Positions 39,063 to 48,309 of a stretch of DNA of 64,000 bases are shown here, one piece after another. This stretch comes from Petasospora fabianii. Lineage: Eukaryota > Ascomycota > Saccharomycetes > Phaffomycetales > Wickerhamomycetaceae. Positions within the stretch are counted from its first letter, which is position 1, and each line of letters begins with the position of its first letter. The stretch is from positions 372,001 to 436,000 of the forward strand of contig CP048721.1 of the NCBI GenBank assembly GCA_022641835.1, written 5' to 3'. The translations under genes were made by a program, and so were the position numbers. The notes under the pieces were generated by a model. It was not told the origin of the DNA. It made no database searches and worked only from the letters and a program-made list of their open reading frames with translations.

Positions 39063-40673
39063 TTACTGAACTTCATCCACAACACCACCACCACTCTTCA
39101 AGAACTGTGTATACTTTGCAAATCTGCCCGAGAGTCTTCCCTCGCCATGCATCTTCAACAGCAAAGAAATGGCAAGAGCGCCAACAGTTGTAGCACCCCA
39201 ATCACCAACTGTCTGAAACAGGGAGTTCTTGCTTCTGCTGAGAGCGTCCCTCTTCTGTTTAAACATTGCCAAGAGGGTGATGCGTGCGAGGTAAGCAAAT
39301 AATACATTACCGGATGTACTTGTCTTGTACGTTGCAAACCAAAGACCGGATATTAGGCCATTAACGCGAGGAGAGAGACGCGTTGTGAAGAGAAGGTAGG
39401 AAGTGATGACTGTGGCAAGTGTAGTTGCAGTGAATTTGCCTGAAGAGATGACTGCACGTTGCAATGGGGAGATTGAAGTCGTGGTGCTTGGCCCGGATGG
39501 TAGCGGTGAGTAAACCACTGGTGAAGTTGATGATTCTAATTGTTTGCTTTGGTCAATAGTAGAGTCATCGAGCTTCGTGATGATATCAGCATTTATATCG
39601 TCAACTTCTTCATAGTCGTCCTGGCAACTTGTTCCAGCACTCGTGGATAAGACCGAGGATGATGGATTGGCAGATGATGAATCGGATGAGATGGAACCTT
39701 GACCCTTAGTGTATCTGTGGTACAAGTAGAATAACGGAAGTGTCAGCACAAATGTATAGAATGCCTTCTTTGGTAAGTGATTCTTCAACACAACACCAAT
39801 ATTTGTTTCAGATGGACTCATTACGGCGAACTTTGCATTGACATGCATAGGGTTGGTTCTCGAGATCTCAACTTTCTCATGCAATATTCCCCTGCTGATG
39901 TATCTGGCCCTCTTAATTTTGACAAATGCATCAATAGTCTTTGGCCACTCGCCATTGTACCAGACTGGCTTCGTCTCAATAAGTCCTGAATACAAGGCAT
40001 CAAAGAGTCGAGAGATGACTCCTGGAAGATAGTCTGGGCTATTGGTGGCTTGTCCCAGAAGTTGCGAGATACAGAGCGGCATGAGGAACCAATAGGATTT
40101 AGACTGTAGTGGGAACAAATAAGCGTGCTTCTTTATCAAAGCTTCAGATCCCTGGATCAGTGCGTAAATGGCAGCATAGTCCTTTGGGTATCCCTCGGGG
40201 AAGAAGGAGAGGGCTAGTGCGGAGAGTGCGAATCCTGTCTCAGTCTGAGCAGAGATCTTGGTATGTAGTAACGGGAAGGCAGAAGTAAGCAGTGCTGTAG
40301 ACGACGCGTATTTAGCTGGGTCTTTAAGATCTGCTAGCACGAGATGTGTCTTTAGTGGGGTCTTGATGTTCTGGATGATCTTCTTCAAGGAGGTTGCAGT
40401 GGTTAGCAATCCCAGCAGGGCGAAGAAGCGATTGATGAACGCCCTGGTGGTACGAGAGGCAAGTTTGAGCTCTGGTGACATCCCAGCATGAGTCTCGCGG
40501 AAGTCATCAATGATTGTGCGAAGATACTCGATAATACGGATCCGTGTCTCTTCATCAGTAATAGTGGGGAGCTTCTGGAGCGAGTGGGAGAGTCTATCGA
40601 GGAACTCTGTAGAGACAGCGAATTGCGACGCAAAGAGTACCAGACGGTACGTACGGACAGCCTTAGAAGACAT
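39063..40673 (-). CDS. Unrecognised multi-pass membrane protein, 536 residues
   Basis: A 536-residue protein starting MSSKAVRTYRLVLFASQFAV. I do not recognise the family with confidence. It has four to six hydrophobic segments, for example near 80-100 (FINRFFALLGLLTTATSL), 120-150, 200-220 (WFLMPLCISQLLG), 310-325 (YTFVLTLPLFYLYHRYT), 410-440 and 490-510. A central acidic Ser/Thr-rich loop (about 335-400) contains DDYEEVDDINAD. The pattern of helical hairpins with FPEGYPKDYAAIYALIQGSE resembles the TMEM135-like fungal proteins (peroxisome and mitochondrion), but this is a loose impression. There is no signal peptide. It lies downstream of RAP1 on the same strand; the intervening 450 bp holds a purine minisatellite. 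Confidence 0.6.
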   Translation of the reverse strand: MSSKAVRTYRLVLFASQFAVSTEFLDRLSHSLQKLPTITDEETRIRIIEYLRTIIDDFRETHAGMSPELKLASRTTRAFINRFFALLGLLTTATSLKKIIQNIKTPLKTHLVLADLKDPAKYASSTALLTSAFPLLHTKISAQTETGFALSALALSFFPEGYPKDYAAIYALIQGSEALIKKHAYLFPLQSKSYWFLMPLCISQLLGQATNSPDYLPGVISRLFDALYSGLIETKPVWYNGEWPKTIDAFVKIKRARYISRGILHEKVEISRTNPMHVNAKFAVMSPSETNIGVVLKNHLPKKAFYTFVLTLPLFYLYHRYTKGQGSISSDSSSANPSSSVLSTSAGTSCQDDYEEVDDINADIITKLDDSTIDQSKQLESSTSPVVYSPLPSGPSTTTSISPLQRAVISSGKFTATTLATVITSYLLFTTRLSPRVNGLISGLWFATYKTSTSGNVLFAYLARITLLAMFKQKRDALSRSKNSLFQTVGDWGATTVGALAISLLLKMHGEGRLSGRFAKYTQFLKSGGGVVDEVQ

Positions 40674-41119
40674 CTAATCCCAACTTCAAGGCCTCGTTGA
40701 AGAAAGATGTTTGCTTCTACAAGTGACCGTTACCTGTCAAGGGGTATGATAACAGAAGGAATTGTTGTATGTTTTCGCACCTGGCCCCCGCACACCTTGA
40801 GCGTCGCCAGCCACTAGCTGCCAAAGACATTTCCCCACACTTTCGCACTCCTCATCTTTTATGAGGGTGCCTTTGCAGTGCAATAATACTACAGTAAGTA
40901 AGTTTCCGAAAGAGCAATCATTTGATAATACAGTAATATACACGAGGGAAGTGCATCAGAGATGCCCCTCAAAAGTAAAGAAAAAGGGAAAGGTGGGAAA
41001 GGGGAAAGGGGAAAGCGGAAAGGGGAAAGCGGAAAGGAAAGATAGACACCGAACAAAGTAGTATACAAAAGACCATGGATCGTTACATCTCTGGTCACCA
41101 AGACAGACGACACCAAAGA
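40674..41119. other. Promoter region of the membrane-protein gene and RAP1 3' side
   Basis: About 450 bp with the minisatellite at 40985-41040. No further gene is supported. Confidence 0.45.
40985..41040. repeat. GGGAAAG/CGGAAAG minisatellite
   Basis: About seven copies of a 7-bp purine unit (GGGAAAG, GGGAAAG, CGGAAAG and variants) in about 55 bp. The unit is nearly all purine, so the tract can form unusual structures. It lies just past the RAP1 stop codon (RAP1 is on the minus strand). Confidence 0.85.
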
Positions 41120-42907
41120 TCAGATGATGTTGTTATCAGCGAAACTCTTTCTGAGATCGATTCTCTTCTGACCGTGGAGTCTTCTCAGGAACTCCATTTT
41201 CTCTGGTTCATCCGACTTCAAATAGGCATCATCTCTTGGGGACCAGACACCATGCACGTTCTCTGGAGGGTTCTGGCCGGTCTTTAGGAAGAATTCAAAG
41301 TACTTTGGAATCAACACAACATCACCACACACAGAGGTAACGATGAATGTACCAAATTTCTTCTGAATACCGGTTTCATCATACAAAGCCTGAATGAGCT
41401 GTTCGGCATCACCAGACTCGTAGGATCTATTAACAATTTCAGTAATCTTGTCAACAACGCTAAGCAATGGCTGGAAGGAGAAGAACTTAGAAGTGACAAG
41501 ATCATCAGTGAGGAATTCATCTGGGTCAACCTCGGAGGTGGCGTTGTTGGCGACAGCAACGGCCTGGGCAGCCTGCGATTCAAACAAGTTATTAGAACCA
41601 AGACCAGTAATATCAGAAGTTCCAGCAAGGAAGATATTAGCAGCGTCTTCAGCCTCGTTGTTATTCTTTCTCTTCTTTTGTGGTCTTCCCTCAGGCACGA
41701 ACTCGTTGTTGTGCTGGGTCAATCTATCAGAGATGACCTGATCAATGTTATCATTCTGTGACTCAGTATCCTTCTTAGCCTTGTTCTTGAACAAATGTCT
41801 TCCAGTGAAGTTCTTCATCTCAACAGGTGTGTTTCCAGCAGCAATTTCTGCTTCGTAGTAAGCGACATACTTATCAATACCGAATGGGAGGGCGAATTTT
41901 CTATAACGATCTCTCCAAGCCGATTTGGAATGATTTGGATATTCAACACCAAGTCTCTCAAAGAACTTACCTGGCAAGATAAGCTCGGTTGGATCTGGTG
42001 GGGTTGGACCTTGTTCCTTTTCATCCACGATTTTTCTAACCTCTTTACAAAGAGTGTAATCATCCTTAGCGGTGAACTTGTTCTTCAAAGTCTTTGGCAA
42101 ATCCTGTTCCTGAATCGGTTTACCATCGGCATCCAACACGAGCGTACCATCGGCATTAATCTTGTAAACATACTGCAAACGTGGAGCCAAATGGGTACGG
42201 AATCTGTAACGGATAGAGTTTCCCGTATGTCTTCCAATCTTGGCAGCAATTTCGTTATAGAGCTTATGAGTTGAACGACGATGTGGATGTGTTCTAACTT
42301 CTTCTAAGATTATCTCATCCTCCTGAGTGGTGAATCCGTTCTTGTTGTGCAAGTTGATACGATCTTCCCTTGTGACGAACATACCAGTTGGAACAGCAGA
42401 GGCAGCGGCAAGACGTGCCTCGCGAGCTTGAGGGTCATCGAGATCTGGGATGGAGTTGGCTGGGCCAGTTGTGCCAGTGGCCTGGACAGAGGGTGGAACA
42501 GATTGGGATTGGGATTGTGAGTTAGCATCGGATGGAGAATCCTGTGCGGCAGCAGCAGCGGCAGCAGCAGCAGCTTGGAGCTGTGGATCGGTCGGATCCG
42601 AGGATGAGTTGTCCTTATCCTGATCGAGGTAGTTCACGAGGTGTTGAACACTAGCATAGTTTCTGTAGTCATCGGCATTGAGGCACTGTTTCTTCTCAAC
42701 GGACTCATAAACAAACTTTGGATCGACTGGGTTACGTGACTCATCGCCGTATTTGGAGACATAGAGCGAGTCACCAGCTTCATCTGTGACCTTACCACCG
42801 TGTCCGATGATGGTTTGGACGAGGTGATCTCTGTTGTCCTCCTCTGGAGGCACGTAGAACTCCAACGGACGGTCGTTAACAATAAACAATTGATTACTGT
42901 AAAACAT
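41120..42907 (-). CDS. RAP1: Telomere and promoter-binding protein Rap1
   Basis: A 595-residue protein with the full Rap1 layout. A BRCT domain (about 1-95, with FYVPPEEDNRD and HGGKVTDEAGDSLYVS), a poly-Ala tract near 115, then two Myb-like domains: the first around 170-245 (GFTTQEDEIILEEVRTH, ending GNSIRYRFRTHLAP) and the second around 270-365 (NKFTAKDDYTLCKEVRK, ending KSAWRDRYRKFALP). The C-terminal RCT domain (about 460-595) has QALYDETGIQKKFGTFIV. In yeast Rap1 binds telomeres and ribosomal protein and glycolytic promoters, and recruits Sir and Rif proteins through the RCT. Yeast Rap1 has 827 residues; this one is shorter, mainly in linkers. The start at 42907 is the first ATG; an open, non-ATG extension precedes it. 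Confidence 0.95.
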   Translation of the reverse strand: MFYSNQLFIVNDRPLEFYVPPEEDNRDHLVQTIIGHGGKVTDEAGDSLYVSKYGDESRNPVDPKFVYESVEKKQCLNADDYRNYASVQHLVNYLDQDKDNSSSDPTDPQLQAAAAAAAAAAQDSPSDANSQSQSQSVPPSVQATGTTGPANSIPDLDDPQAREARLAAASAVPTGMFVTREDRINLHNKNGFTTQEDEIILEEVRTHPHRRSTHKLYNEIAAKIGRHTGNSIRYRFRTHLAPRLQYVYKINADGTLVLDADGKPIQEQDLPKTLKNKFTAKDDYTLCKEVRKIVDEKEQGPTPPDPTELILPGKFFERLGVEYPNHSKSAWRDRYRKFALPFGIDKYVAYYEAEIAAGNTPVEMKNFTGRHLFKNKAKKDTESQNDNIDQVISDRLTQHNNEFVPEGRPQKKRKNNNEAEDAANIFLAGTSDITGLGSNNLFESQAAQAVAVANNATSEVDPDEFLTDDLVTSKFFSFQPLLSVVDKITEIVNRSYESGDAEQLIQALYDETGIQKKFGTFIVTSVCGDVVLIPKYFEFFLKTGQNPPENVHGVWSPRDDAYLKSDEPEKMEFLRRLHGQKRIDLRKSFADNNII

Positions 42908-43004
42908 TGTTAGTACAAGATTCTGACTTAATGGCACAGCGGATACACCTTCAGTGTGCTGTCCGTGTGGGAATGCAACTCCTCATCTCTTGACCCCAAC
43001 CGCG

Positions 43005-43010
43005 ACGCGT
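43005..43010. promoter_or_regulatory. ACGCGT box in RAP1 promoter
   Basis: An MCB-type ACGCGT about 100 bp before the RAP1 ATG. It is the Mbp1-type cell-cycle motif in yeasts; a single 6-bp site may be chance. Confidence 0.35.
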
Positions 43011-43222
43011 CATCGAGGCACATCTGGCTTTGTTTACATCGTGATTCCCTATGTTGTGACGAAGGCAGTGAAGGGCCACCTGACGCGGTTTTTGCAGCAG
43101 CAAACCCGGGTGGCACCTGGGGATGGAGAGCAGCTTAGGCAAAAGGTATACTTACTCCATTTTTTAGTGCACAGAACACGAAGGCCACTGATGGAGTGCG
43201 TGTTGTGTTGTGTTGTAGATGT

Positions 43223-43235
43223 GGTGTGTGGGTGT
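43223..43235 (-). promoter_or_regulatory. Consensus Rap1-binding site in the RAP1 promoter
   Basis: On the plus strand GGTGTGTGGGTGT; on the minus strand ACACCCACACACC, a full match to the yeast Rap1 consensus and to telomeric-type repeats. It lies about 320 bp before the RAP1 ATG, so Rap1 autoregulation is likely. Confidence 0.75.
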
Positions 43236-43547
43236 GTTATGACGGGTGGGAGGCTGGTGGTGTGTGGATGAGACTTTTTTTGCCCAGTGGTGATGGAAAC
43301 TGGGCGCTCGCGCTGGCGCGAGGAACAAATTCGCGAATTATCTCGGCTTCGGTTCGGTTCGGCCGTTAGGCGCGCTTGAACGCTTGAACTTGAGGCGGCA
43401 TGCATGTGTTTTTTTGAGGCTACATTGACTTTCCTTTATCGCTTGTGTTTGTAATGCAGTGTGTGATTATTTTTTTGATTTATAATGCTGGTATGGTGAT
43501 GTATGTGTAGTGATACTACATGTATTAGTACGGTTATCCATATAGGT

Positions 43548-44720
43548 TTACCAAAGACCAAAGGCCCTGAGAAGGTAATCGAACAACAGGCCATATGTCA
43601 AGTATAACCCGTAACCAATGTTGGCAGTGAAGTGCTTCCAGCAACTTGCTGGATTATCAAGGTTGACTTGCTTAATGGTCTTGAAGATTCCATAGCCGAG
43701 CATGGTTGATCCGATGACAAATCCGGGCATCATGATGGATCCAGATGAGACACCAGCCATAGCAAGGAAACTCATTTGAGCCACCGTCAACCCGGTAAAG
43801 ATCTTCTTGGACTTATCACCCCAGGCAAGTGCAGTGGATTTGACACCGGCAGCAACGTCAAACTTCTTGTCTTGGTGGGCATAGATCGTATCATAGGTCA
43901 TGGTCCACATGAATGAGGACATGAACAATGGGATCATTGTTGTTGGATCCCAGATGCCCATGGCTGGGAATCCAAGAAGGGCACCCCAATTGAATGCCAA
44001 TGAGAGAACAGCCTGTGGGTAGTATGTGAATCTCTTGAACAGAGGATAAGTGCAAACAGGGAGTAGTGAAACGGCACCGAGGATGAAGCAATCGAGTGGC
44101 AGACACAAGATCACCCCAAGACCCGCGGCAAGTTGTGCCCCAAGAAAGCCAACAGCTTGCTTTGGAGACACTCTCCCCGAGGCAATTGGTCTCTCAATTG
44201 TACGTAGCACCTTGTTATCAAAGTCCTTATCGAGCAAATCGTTTATAGTGCATCCAAATCCCCTCATGAGCAGAGCACCAATACCAAATACGGATAACAT
44301 AAAGGCAGTAGCTGGGATCGAAGCTCCCGTTGATGTGGCAGCTATTAAGATTGACCAAGTACATGGGATATAGAGGAGCCAAGTGCCAACTGGTTTCTCG
44401 AGTCTCATGAGTTCAGCATAAGGAATCCATTTCTCAGGAAGCCGAGAAACATATGGACCAAGACCATCTAGACGTTGTTGTGCTGCAAGAGCCCGTTCCT
44501 CAGGTGTGAATGGTGTGACAGATGTGTCCTTGACGACATTAGCAACATCATTCTTTGGTTGGATGGTGGAGTGAAGCTTTCTGGTGACGTTGATAAGGGC
44601 TTGAGCGCGTGGCAGAGCTGCCTTGGTGAGTAGCGTGCGAGAGATGACAGGGGTAGTTAGCGTGCGTGCCAATGGGAAAGCCTTGGCTGCTAAGAGCACG
44701 GGCTGCGCTCGAAGAAACAT
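43548..44720 (-). CDS. COQ2: 4-hydroxybenzoate polyprenyltransferase
   Basis: A 390-residue UbiA-family prenyltransferase that joins the polyprenyl tail to 4-hydroxybenzoate, the first membrane step of ubiquinone synthesis. The presequence (first ~70 residues, rich in Arg, Ser and Thr) is mitochondrial. The first Asp motif is NDLLDKDFD (about 163-171), with RTIERPIASGRVS after it; the second is YDTIYAHQDKKFD (about 275-287). Eight or so hydrophobic segments follow the UbiA layout. It resides in the inner membrane. Length matches yeast Coq2 (372). It is divergent from UTP23 with about 750 bp between them. Confidence 0.95.
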   Translation of the reverse strand: MFLRAQPVLLAAKAFPLARTLTTPVISRTLLTKAALPRAQALINVTRKLHSTIQPKNDVANVVKDTSVTPFTPEERALAAQQRLDGLGPYVSRLPEKWIPYAELMRLEKPVGTWLLYIPCTWSILIAATSTGASIPATAFMLSVFGIGALLMRGFGCTINDLLDKDFDNKVLRTIERPIASGRVSPKQAVGFLGAQLAAGLGVILCLPLDCFILGAVSLLPVCTYPLFKRFTYYPQAVLSLAFNWGALLGFPAMGIWDPTTMIPLFMSSFMWTMTYDTIYAHQDKKFDVAAGVKSTALAWGDKSKKIFTGLTVAQMSFLAMAGVSSGSIMMPGFVIGSTMLGYGIFKTIKQVNLDNPASCWKHFTANIGYGLYLTYGLLFDYLLRAFGLW

Positions 44721-45467
44721 GGCGAGGTTCAGTTAAGAGAAAGAAGCAGTTCCGATGTTAGAGAGAGCTAAGGGAGAATCAGAGCTGAGACGAAAAGGGA
44801 GGAATTGATATGAGTATGCCGGGATTTAAGGGTGATCAGTGATCAGCGCTGTGGGCCCTTTTTCTGCGCCGCCCACTCGCACAAACGCCCCGAGATCTGG
44901 GTTGACCTTCCGCATTCCGCATAGGTCAAAGGGGCTCGGCCGAGCAAAGCAAGCGATCAGAAGGGTCGCAGTTTGTGGGGCATATGCTTAGTCAATGGTT
45001 GAATTTTCAATAAATGAACAGGGTTTGTATCTATCAATTGTGTTGTGTCGCCTTGTGGGAGATCGCTTCTTGGCGCTGTCACTAGAACTATAGGCTCAAC
45101 ACTGGTGAAGGTAGGATGTTGAAAAATTGTTGGCGGTGCAGTCCCGCCCTAACATGCAACTCGGCCTATTTATCGCATTGTTCTTACTCTTCTGCTGAGC
45201 AGGGATCATACCCGTCCATCACCCCACCGAGGGGAGGGGAGATCTCTCTCTCTCTAGCCGTCTCGCCTTACGGAGCTGTTTAGGAAGGTTAACGCCAGGG
45301 CACATAACCAGAATTTTTCTTCGCGAATTTCTCATGGGAAGAATTTTTTTGGCACATTCGGAGCTGGCAGATGGTAACTAAGAGATCATAGAGGAGGTTT
45401 TTTGTCTGATTTGATTCATACTTCCATCCCTTCATAGACTCATCCAGACTCGTCATACACGGCCACA
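44721..45467. other. Divergent region of COQ2 and UTP23
   Basis: About 750 bp. It holds a GCTCGGCCGAGC palindrome near 44930, a CT-repeat near 45242-45256 and A+T-rich TTTTT tracts 45310-45350 resembling weak RRPE elements ahead of UTP23. No RNA gene or coding frame is supported. Confidence 0.45.
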
Positions 45468-46295
45468 ATGAGACAGAAACGTGCTAAATCATACAGAAAG
45501 CAAATGCTTGTGTATCAACACACCTTCCGCTTCAGAGAGCCTTATCAAGTCATCATAGACGATGCACTCGTACTCGAATGTGATAGATCGTCATTCGACC
45601 TTGCCAAGGGTCTCTCCCGTACCCTTCAAGCTGAAATCAAACCGATGATCACACAATGTTGCATGCAGGCCCTCTACGAGACTAAAAATCAAAGTGCCAT
45701 TCAACTTGCGCAGACATTTGAGAGACGTAAGTGTGGTCATTTCGGTCCAAACACTAAGCCACCTCACGAATGTATTAAATCCATTGTTGACATCAACGGT
45801 ACCAATAAGCACAGATATGTTGTTGCCTCGGAGAATGATAGACTCAGGTTCTCCCTAAGAAAGGTTCCAGGTGTTCCTTTGGTGCACATGAAACGTTCCG
45901 TGATGATCATGGAACCACTCAGTATTACATCTGCTAGAGCCTCTACTGCATTGGAGAAATCCAAACTTGTTGGCGGTTTGAACAATATCAAAGTTGGTAC
46001 TGCTAAGGATGGTGAATTGGCCAAGGCGGAAGAGCAGGCGAATGCCTCTCAGATAAAGAAGAAGAGAGGTCCGAAAGAGCCAAATCCACTTAGTATCAAG
46101 AAAAAGAAATCCGCTCAAACAGGAAATAAAGACGAAGGCCAGGAAACTGGTGAAAAGAAGAAGAGAAGAAGAAAACATAAGAAGAGTACTGAAGACGGTG
46201 AGGAGCATGATGAAAAGAAGGAGTCTGTGTCCACTAAGGATGACAACGCAAATAACGAATCGCATGATGAGAACATGTCCGATGCCTCTGATTGA
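45468..46295 (+). CDS. UTP23: SSU processome protein Utp23
   Basis: A 275-residue PIN-domain protein of the Fcf1/Utp23 group. The start MRQKRAKSYRKQMLVYQHTF is diagnostic, followed by DLAKGLSRTLQAEIKPMITQCC. A zinc-binding knuckle is at Cys89, His91, His100 and Cys102 (KCGHFGPNTKPPHEC). The C-terminus is highly basic and ends in acidic low complexity. In yeast Utp23 is a non-catalytic PIN protein that binds snR30 and 18S rRNA sites in early 40S assembly. Length is close to yeast Utp23 (254). The start codon is the only ATG before the signature. Confidence 0.94.
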   Translation: MRQKRAKSYRKQMLVYQHTFRFREPYQVIIDDALVLECDRSSFDLAKGLSRTLQAEIKPMITQCCMQALYETKNQSAIQLAQTFERRKCGHFGPNTKPPHECIKSIVDINGTNKHRYVVASENDRLRFSLRKVPGVPLVHMKRSVMIMEPLSITSARASTALEKSKLVGGLNNIKVGTAKDGELAKAEEQANASQIKKKRGPKEPNPLSIKKKKSAQTGNKDEGQETGEKKKRRRKHKKSTEDGEEHDEKKESVSTKDDNANNESHDENMSDASD

Positions 46296-46537
46296 GACGG
46301 CTCATAAACTTTGTTTAATTACCAATTAACCGGAACTTATTGCATTTAGCCTGCTTTTTTTTTAGCTATAACGTAGCACCTAATAACCCACTACCCTTCG
46401 CACACTGTCATCATCGCCCGTGTCAATGAAAGTCGCGCCTCCGAGATCTTAGCATAACTCTGAGCAGACAGACACACACTAACTAGCCTGTTTTCTCTCT
46501 AGACTCTAGATCTCCTCACTAAACCACTGTGTAAATC

Positions 46538-47371
46538 ATGATTCCACGAACACGCTCTGCTATCTGCCGAGTCAATCAGCTCCGATTGTACTCTACTGCT
46601 CCTACTCCACCACCTTCTTCTTCAACGTCTTCGACGTCTTCAACATCATCCACATCACCCACCTCAAACGTCAGTGCCCCACGTCGCAAACTTTCCGCCA
46701 AGGAGAAATCCGAACTAGTTTCAACCTCTTTCAAGTCTATCTTTGAAGGAGTTCTCGGAGGTGAAGAGACATTTGAACACATCGATACCAAACCGATATT
46801 TGCCTCACCTCGCAAATTTACCACCCTTTCCCAATTCCATCGTGATCAAGTCATTGAGGAGCTTGAGAAGAGAATGAAACAAAATTGGAATCGTATGACT
46901 CCAGAGCATAAGCGTATGGCATATTTCATCAGTTATGGGAATTGGGATGCAAGAGAAGGATTTGAGGATAATCTTGTAAAGGATCATAAGCCTGAGGATT
47001 TACCTTTTGAAAAACCAGCAAGATTGGCAAAGGGACCTAACGATATTGTTAAGGAATTACCACTGAGGGATCTGTGGCAAGTCAGTGAGAAGAGAAGGGA
47101 AGATTATAAGAAAATGACAAGAAGATTGGATCCCGTGAGTAAAGTTGTTGTTTATTTAGCTGTGATCATAAGTATGTTGGCGGTGTACAGAGATAAAACC
47201 GTTGGTGAATCGGAGATGATTGTTGGTGATGTTCCTGATAGTCCATTGATGTTGGCAGATTTGAAAAGACAGCAAGAATATGAGGCTGCTGAGTTGAAGA
47301 AGAAACAGGAAGATGAGGAGGCTAAGAAGAAGAGTAAGGCTAAGAAGTGGTACTACTTATGGTTGAAATGA
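46538..47371 (+). CDS. Mitochondrial COX IV-like protein, probable Gep7 homologue
   Basis: A 277-residue protein. The first ~25 residues are basic (MIPRTRSAICRVNQLRLYST) and look like a mitochondrial presequence. A Ser/Thr repeat follows. Residues 110-140 carry a motif reminiscent of cytochrome c oxidase subunit IV (KRMKQNWNRMTPEHKRMAYF, then ISYGNWDAREGF), which in Cox5 has the form W-x-x-L-T-x-x-E-K-x-A-x-Y-x-I-S-Y-G. One membrane segment is at about 199-217 (PVSKVVVYLAVIISMLAVY), followed by a charged helical tail. The layout (matrix domain, one TM, short tail) fits COX IV, but it is too long for Cox5 and closer in length to the prohibitin interactor Gep7 (287), whose own sequence I recall as loosely related. 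Mitochondrial inner membrane location is inferred. Confidence 0.55.
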   Translation: MIPRTRSAICRVNQLRLYSTAPTPPPSSSTSSTSSTSSTSPTSNVSAPRRKLSAKEKSELVSTSFKSIFEGVLGGEETFEHIDTKPIFASPRKFTTLSQFHRDQVIEELEKRMKQNWNRMTPEHKRMAYFISYGNWDAREGFEDNLVKDHKPEDLPFEKPARLAKGPNDIVKELPLRDLWQVSEKRREDYKKMTRRLDPVSKVVVYLAVIISMLAVYRDKTVGESEMIVGDVPDSPLMLADLKRQQEYEAAELKKKQEDEEAKKKSKAKKWYYLWLK

Positions 47372-47588
47372 TAAGATGTGGTGAAGCACACCCATTTGGA
47401 GATGTAAATAGCATTAATGCATTCGATTAAACAAAAAGAAAAATGTGCCAGGGATATGATAGATCAGTGTATATGTAAGCAAACAGAGAAAGCAGAAAAG
47501 AACCCAAAAAGTGAAATAGAAGTTAGAAAGAACAGATACAAGCAAATGATAAACGTTGAGTAAAAGCAGCCAATGCAGTTTCATTATA

Positions 47589-48309
47589 TTACTCCTCATC
47601 CTCAACATCCTCGTCCTCGTCGGCATCCATGATATCATCAGCCCAACTGTTTTCCACCGTCTCCCTCACCCTTTTGGTGTACTGTGATGAGTGATCCTTA
47701 TACAAGTTTGCAGCTTCAACGTTCGCCGGTGATGAGATGTTTGGATCGTTCAAGAGAGATTGGATAGAAGTCAAGATAGACGCCACATCGAAAGTTGGTG
47801 ACCATCTGTTTTGCAAAATGTCGAGACAGATTTCTCCACTTGCATACACGTTAGGGTGGAACATCTGTGAGATGAATTTCACGTGTGGTGGCTTGTTTGG
47901 GTATTGTTCGTCAAAGTTGATTGTGAGACGGAATGTTCCATCTTCGAATGGTGTGTCTGCTGGACCTATTATCACGGCGTTCCTAAAGGGAGAGATGTGT
48001 TAGTAATTCTGGGGGTGGGATACAGGGGCGGGGAGGGGTGAACATACCAAACCATAACATTCTCAGCGAGGGGTGTCGCAGAAACACCATCTGGAGGGTC
48101 TGATTGGAGACGCTGGGTAAATATGTTAGTATTTCTGAAACATAAAGAGTTGATCATCGCCACCGCGTGGCGATGGGTAGAGTGATAGAGAAAGAGAGAG
48201 GGGGGCGCCGCGATGTATGAGGCGACGAATCGCCTCTTTTAAATCGGCAGCTGCATAAAACACATACTTTAAGGTCTCTCATAAGTCTTCTTCTCGCTGG
48301 AGTTGACAT
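47589..48309 (-). CDS. RAD6: Ubiquitin-conjugating enzyme Rad6/Ubc2, three exons
   Basis: Exons are 48268-48309 (14 codons, [14 protein letters not shown]), 48048-48112 and 47589-47982, giving 166 residues; yeast Rad6 has 172. The joined protein reads [17 protein letters not shown], then [12 protein letters not shown], and [19 protein letters not shown] with catalytic Cys88, exactly as in yeast. The acidic tail ([12 protein letters not shown]) is the Rad6 type, shorter than the yeast poly-Asp tail. Rad6 ubiquitinates PCNA (with Rad18), H2B (with Bre1) and N-degron substrates (with Ubr1). Intron 1 (48113-48267, phase 0) and intron 2 (47983-48047, within the Trp36 codon) have GTATGT donors and TACTAAC branch sites. 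Saccharomyces RAD6 has no intron. Confidence 0.95.
47983..48047 (-). other. RAD6: RAD6 intron 2
   Basis: 65 bp; donor GTATGT, branch TACTAAC, acceptor TTTAG. It splits the Trp codon TG/G. Confidence 0.9.
48113..48267 (-). other. RAD6: RAD6 intron 1
   Basis: 155 bp; donor GTATGT, branch TACTAAC, acceptor ACCCAG. Phase 0. Confidence 0.9.

Larger units (their letters stand above)
42908..43547. other. RAP1 promoter region
   Basis: About 640 bp. It holds the ACGCGT at 43005, the Rap1 site at 43223, TG-rich sequence around 43190-43270 and GC-rich CGCG steps around 43300-43380. No gene is supported. Confidence 0.5.
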
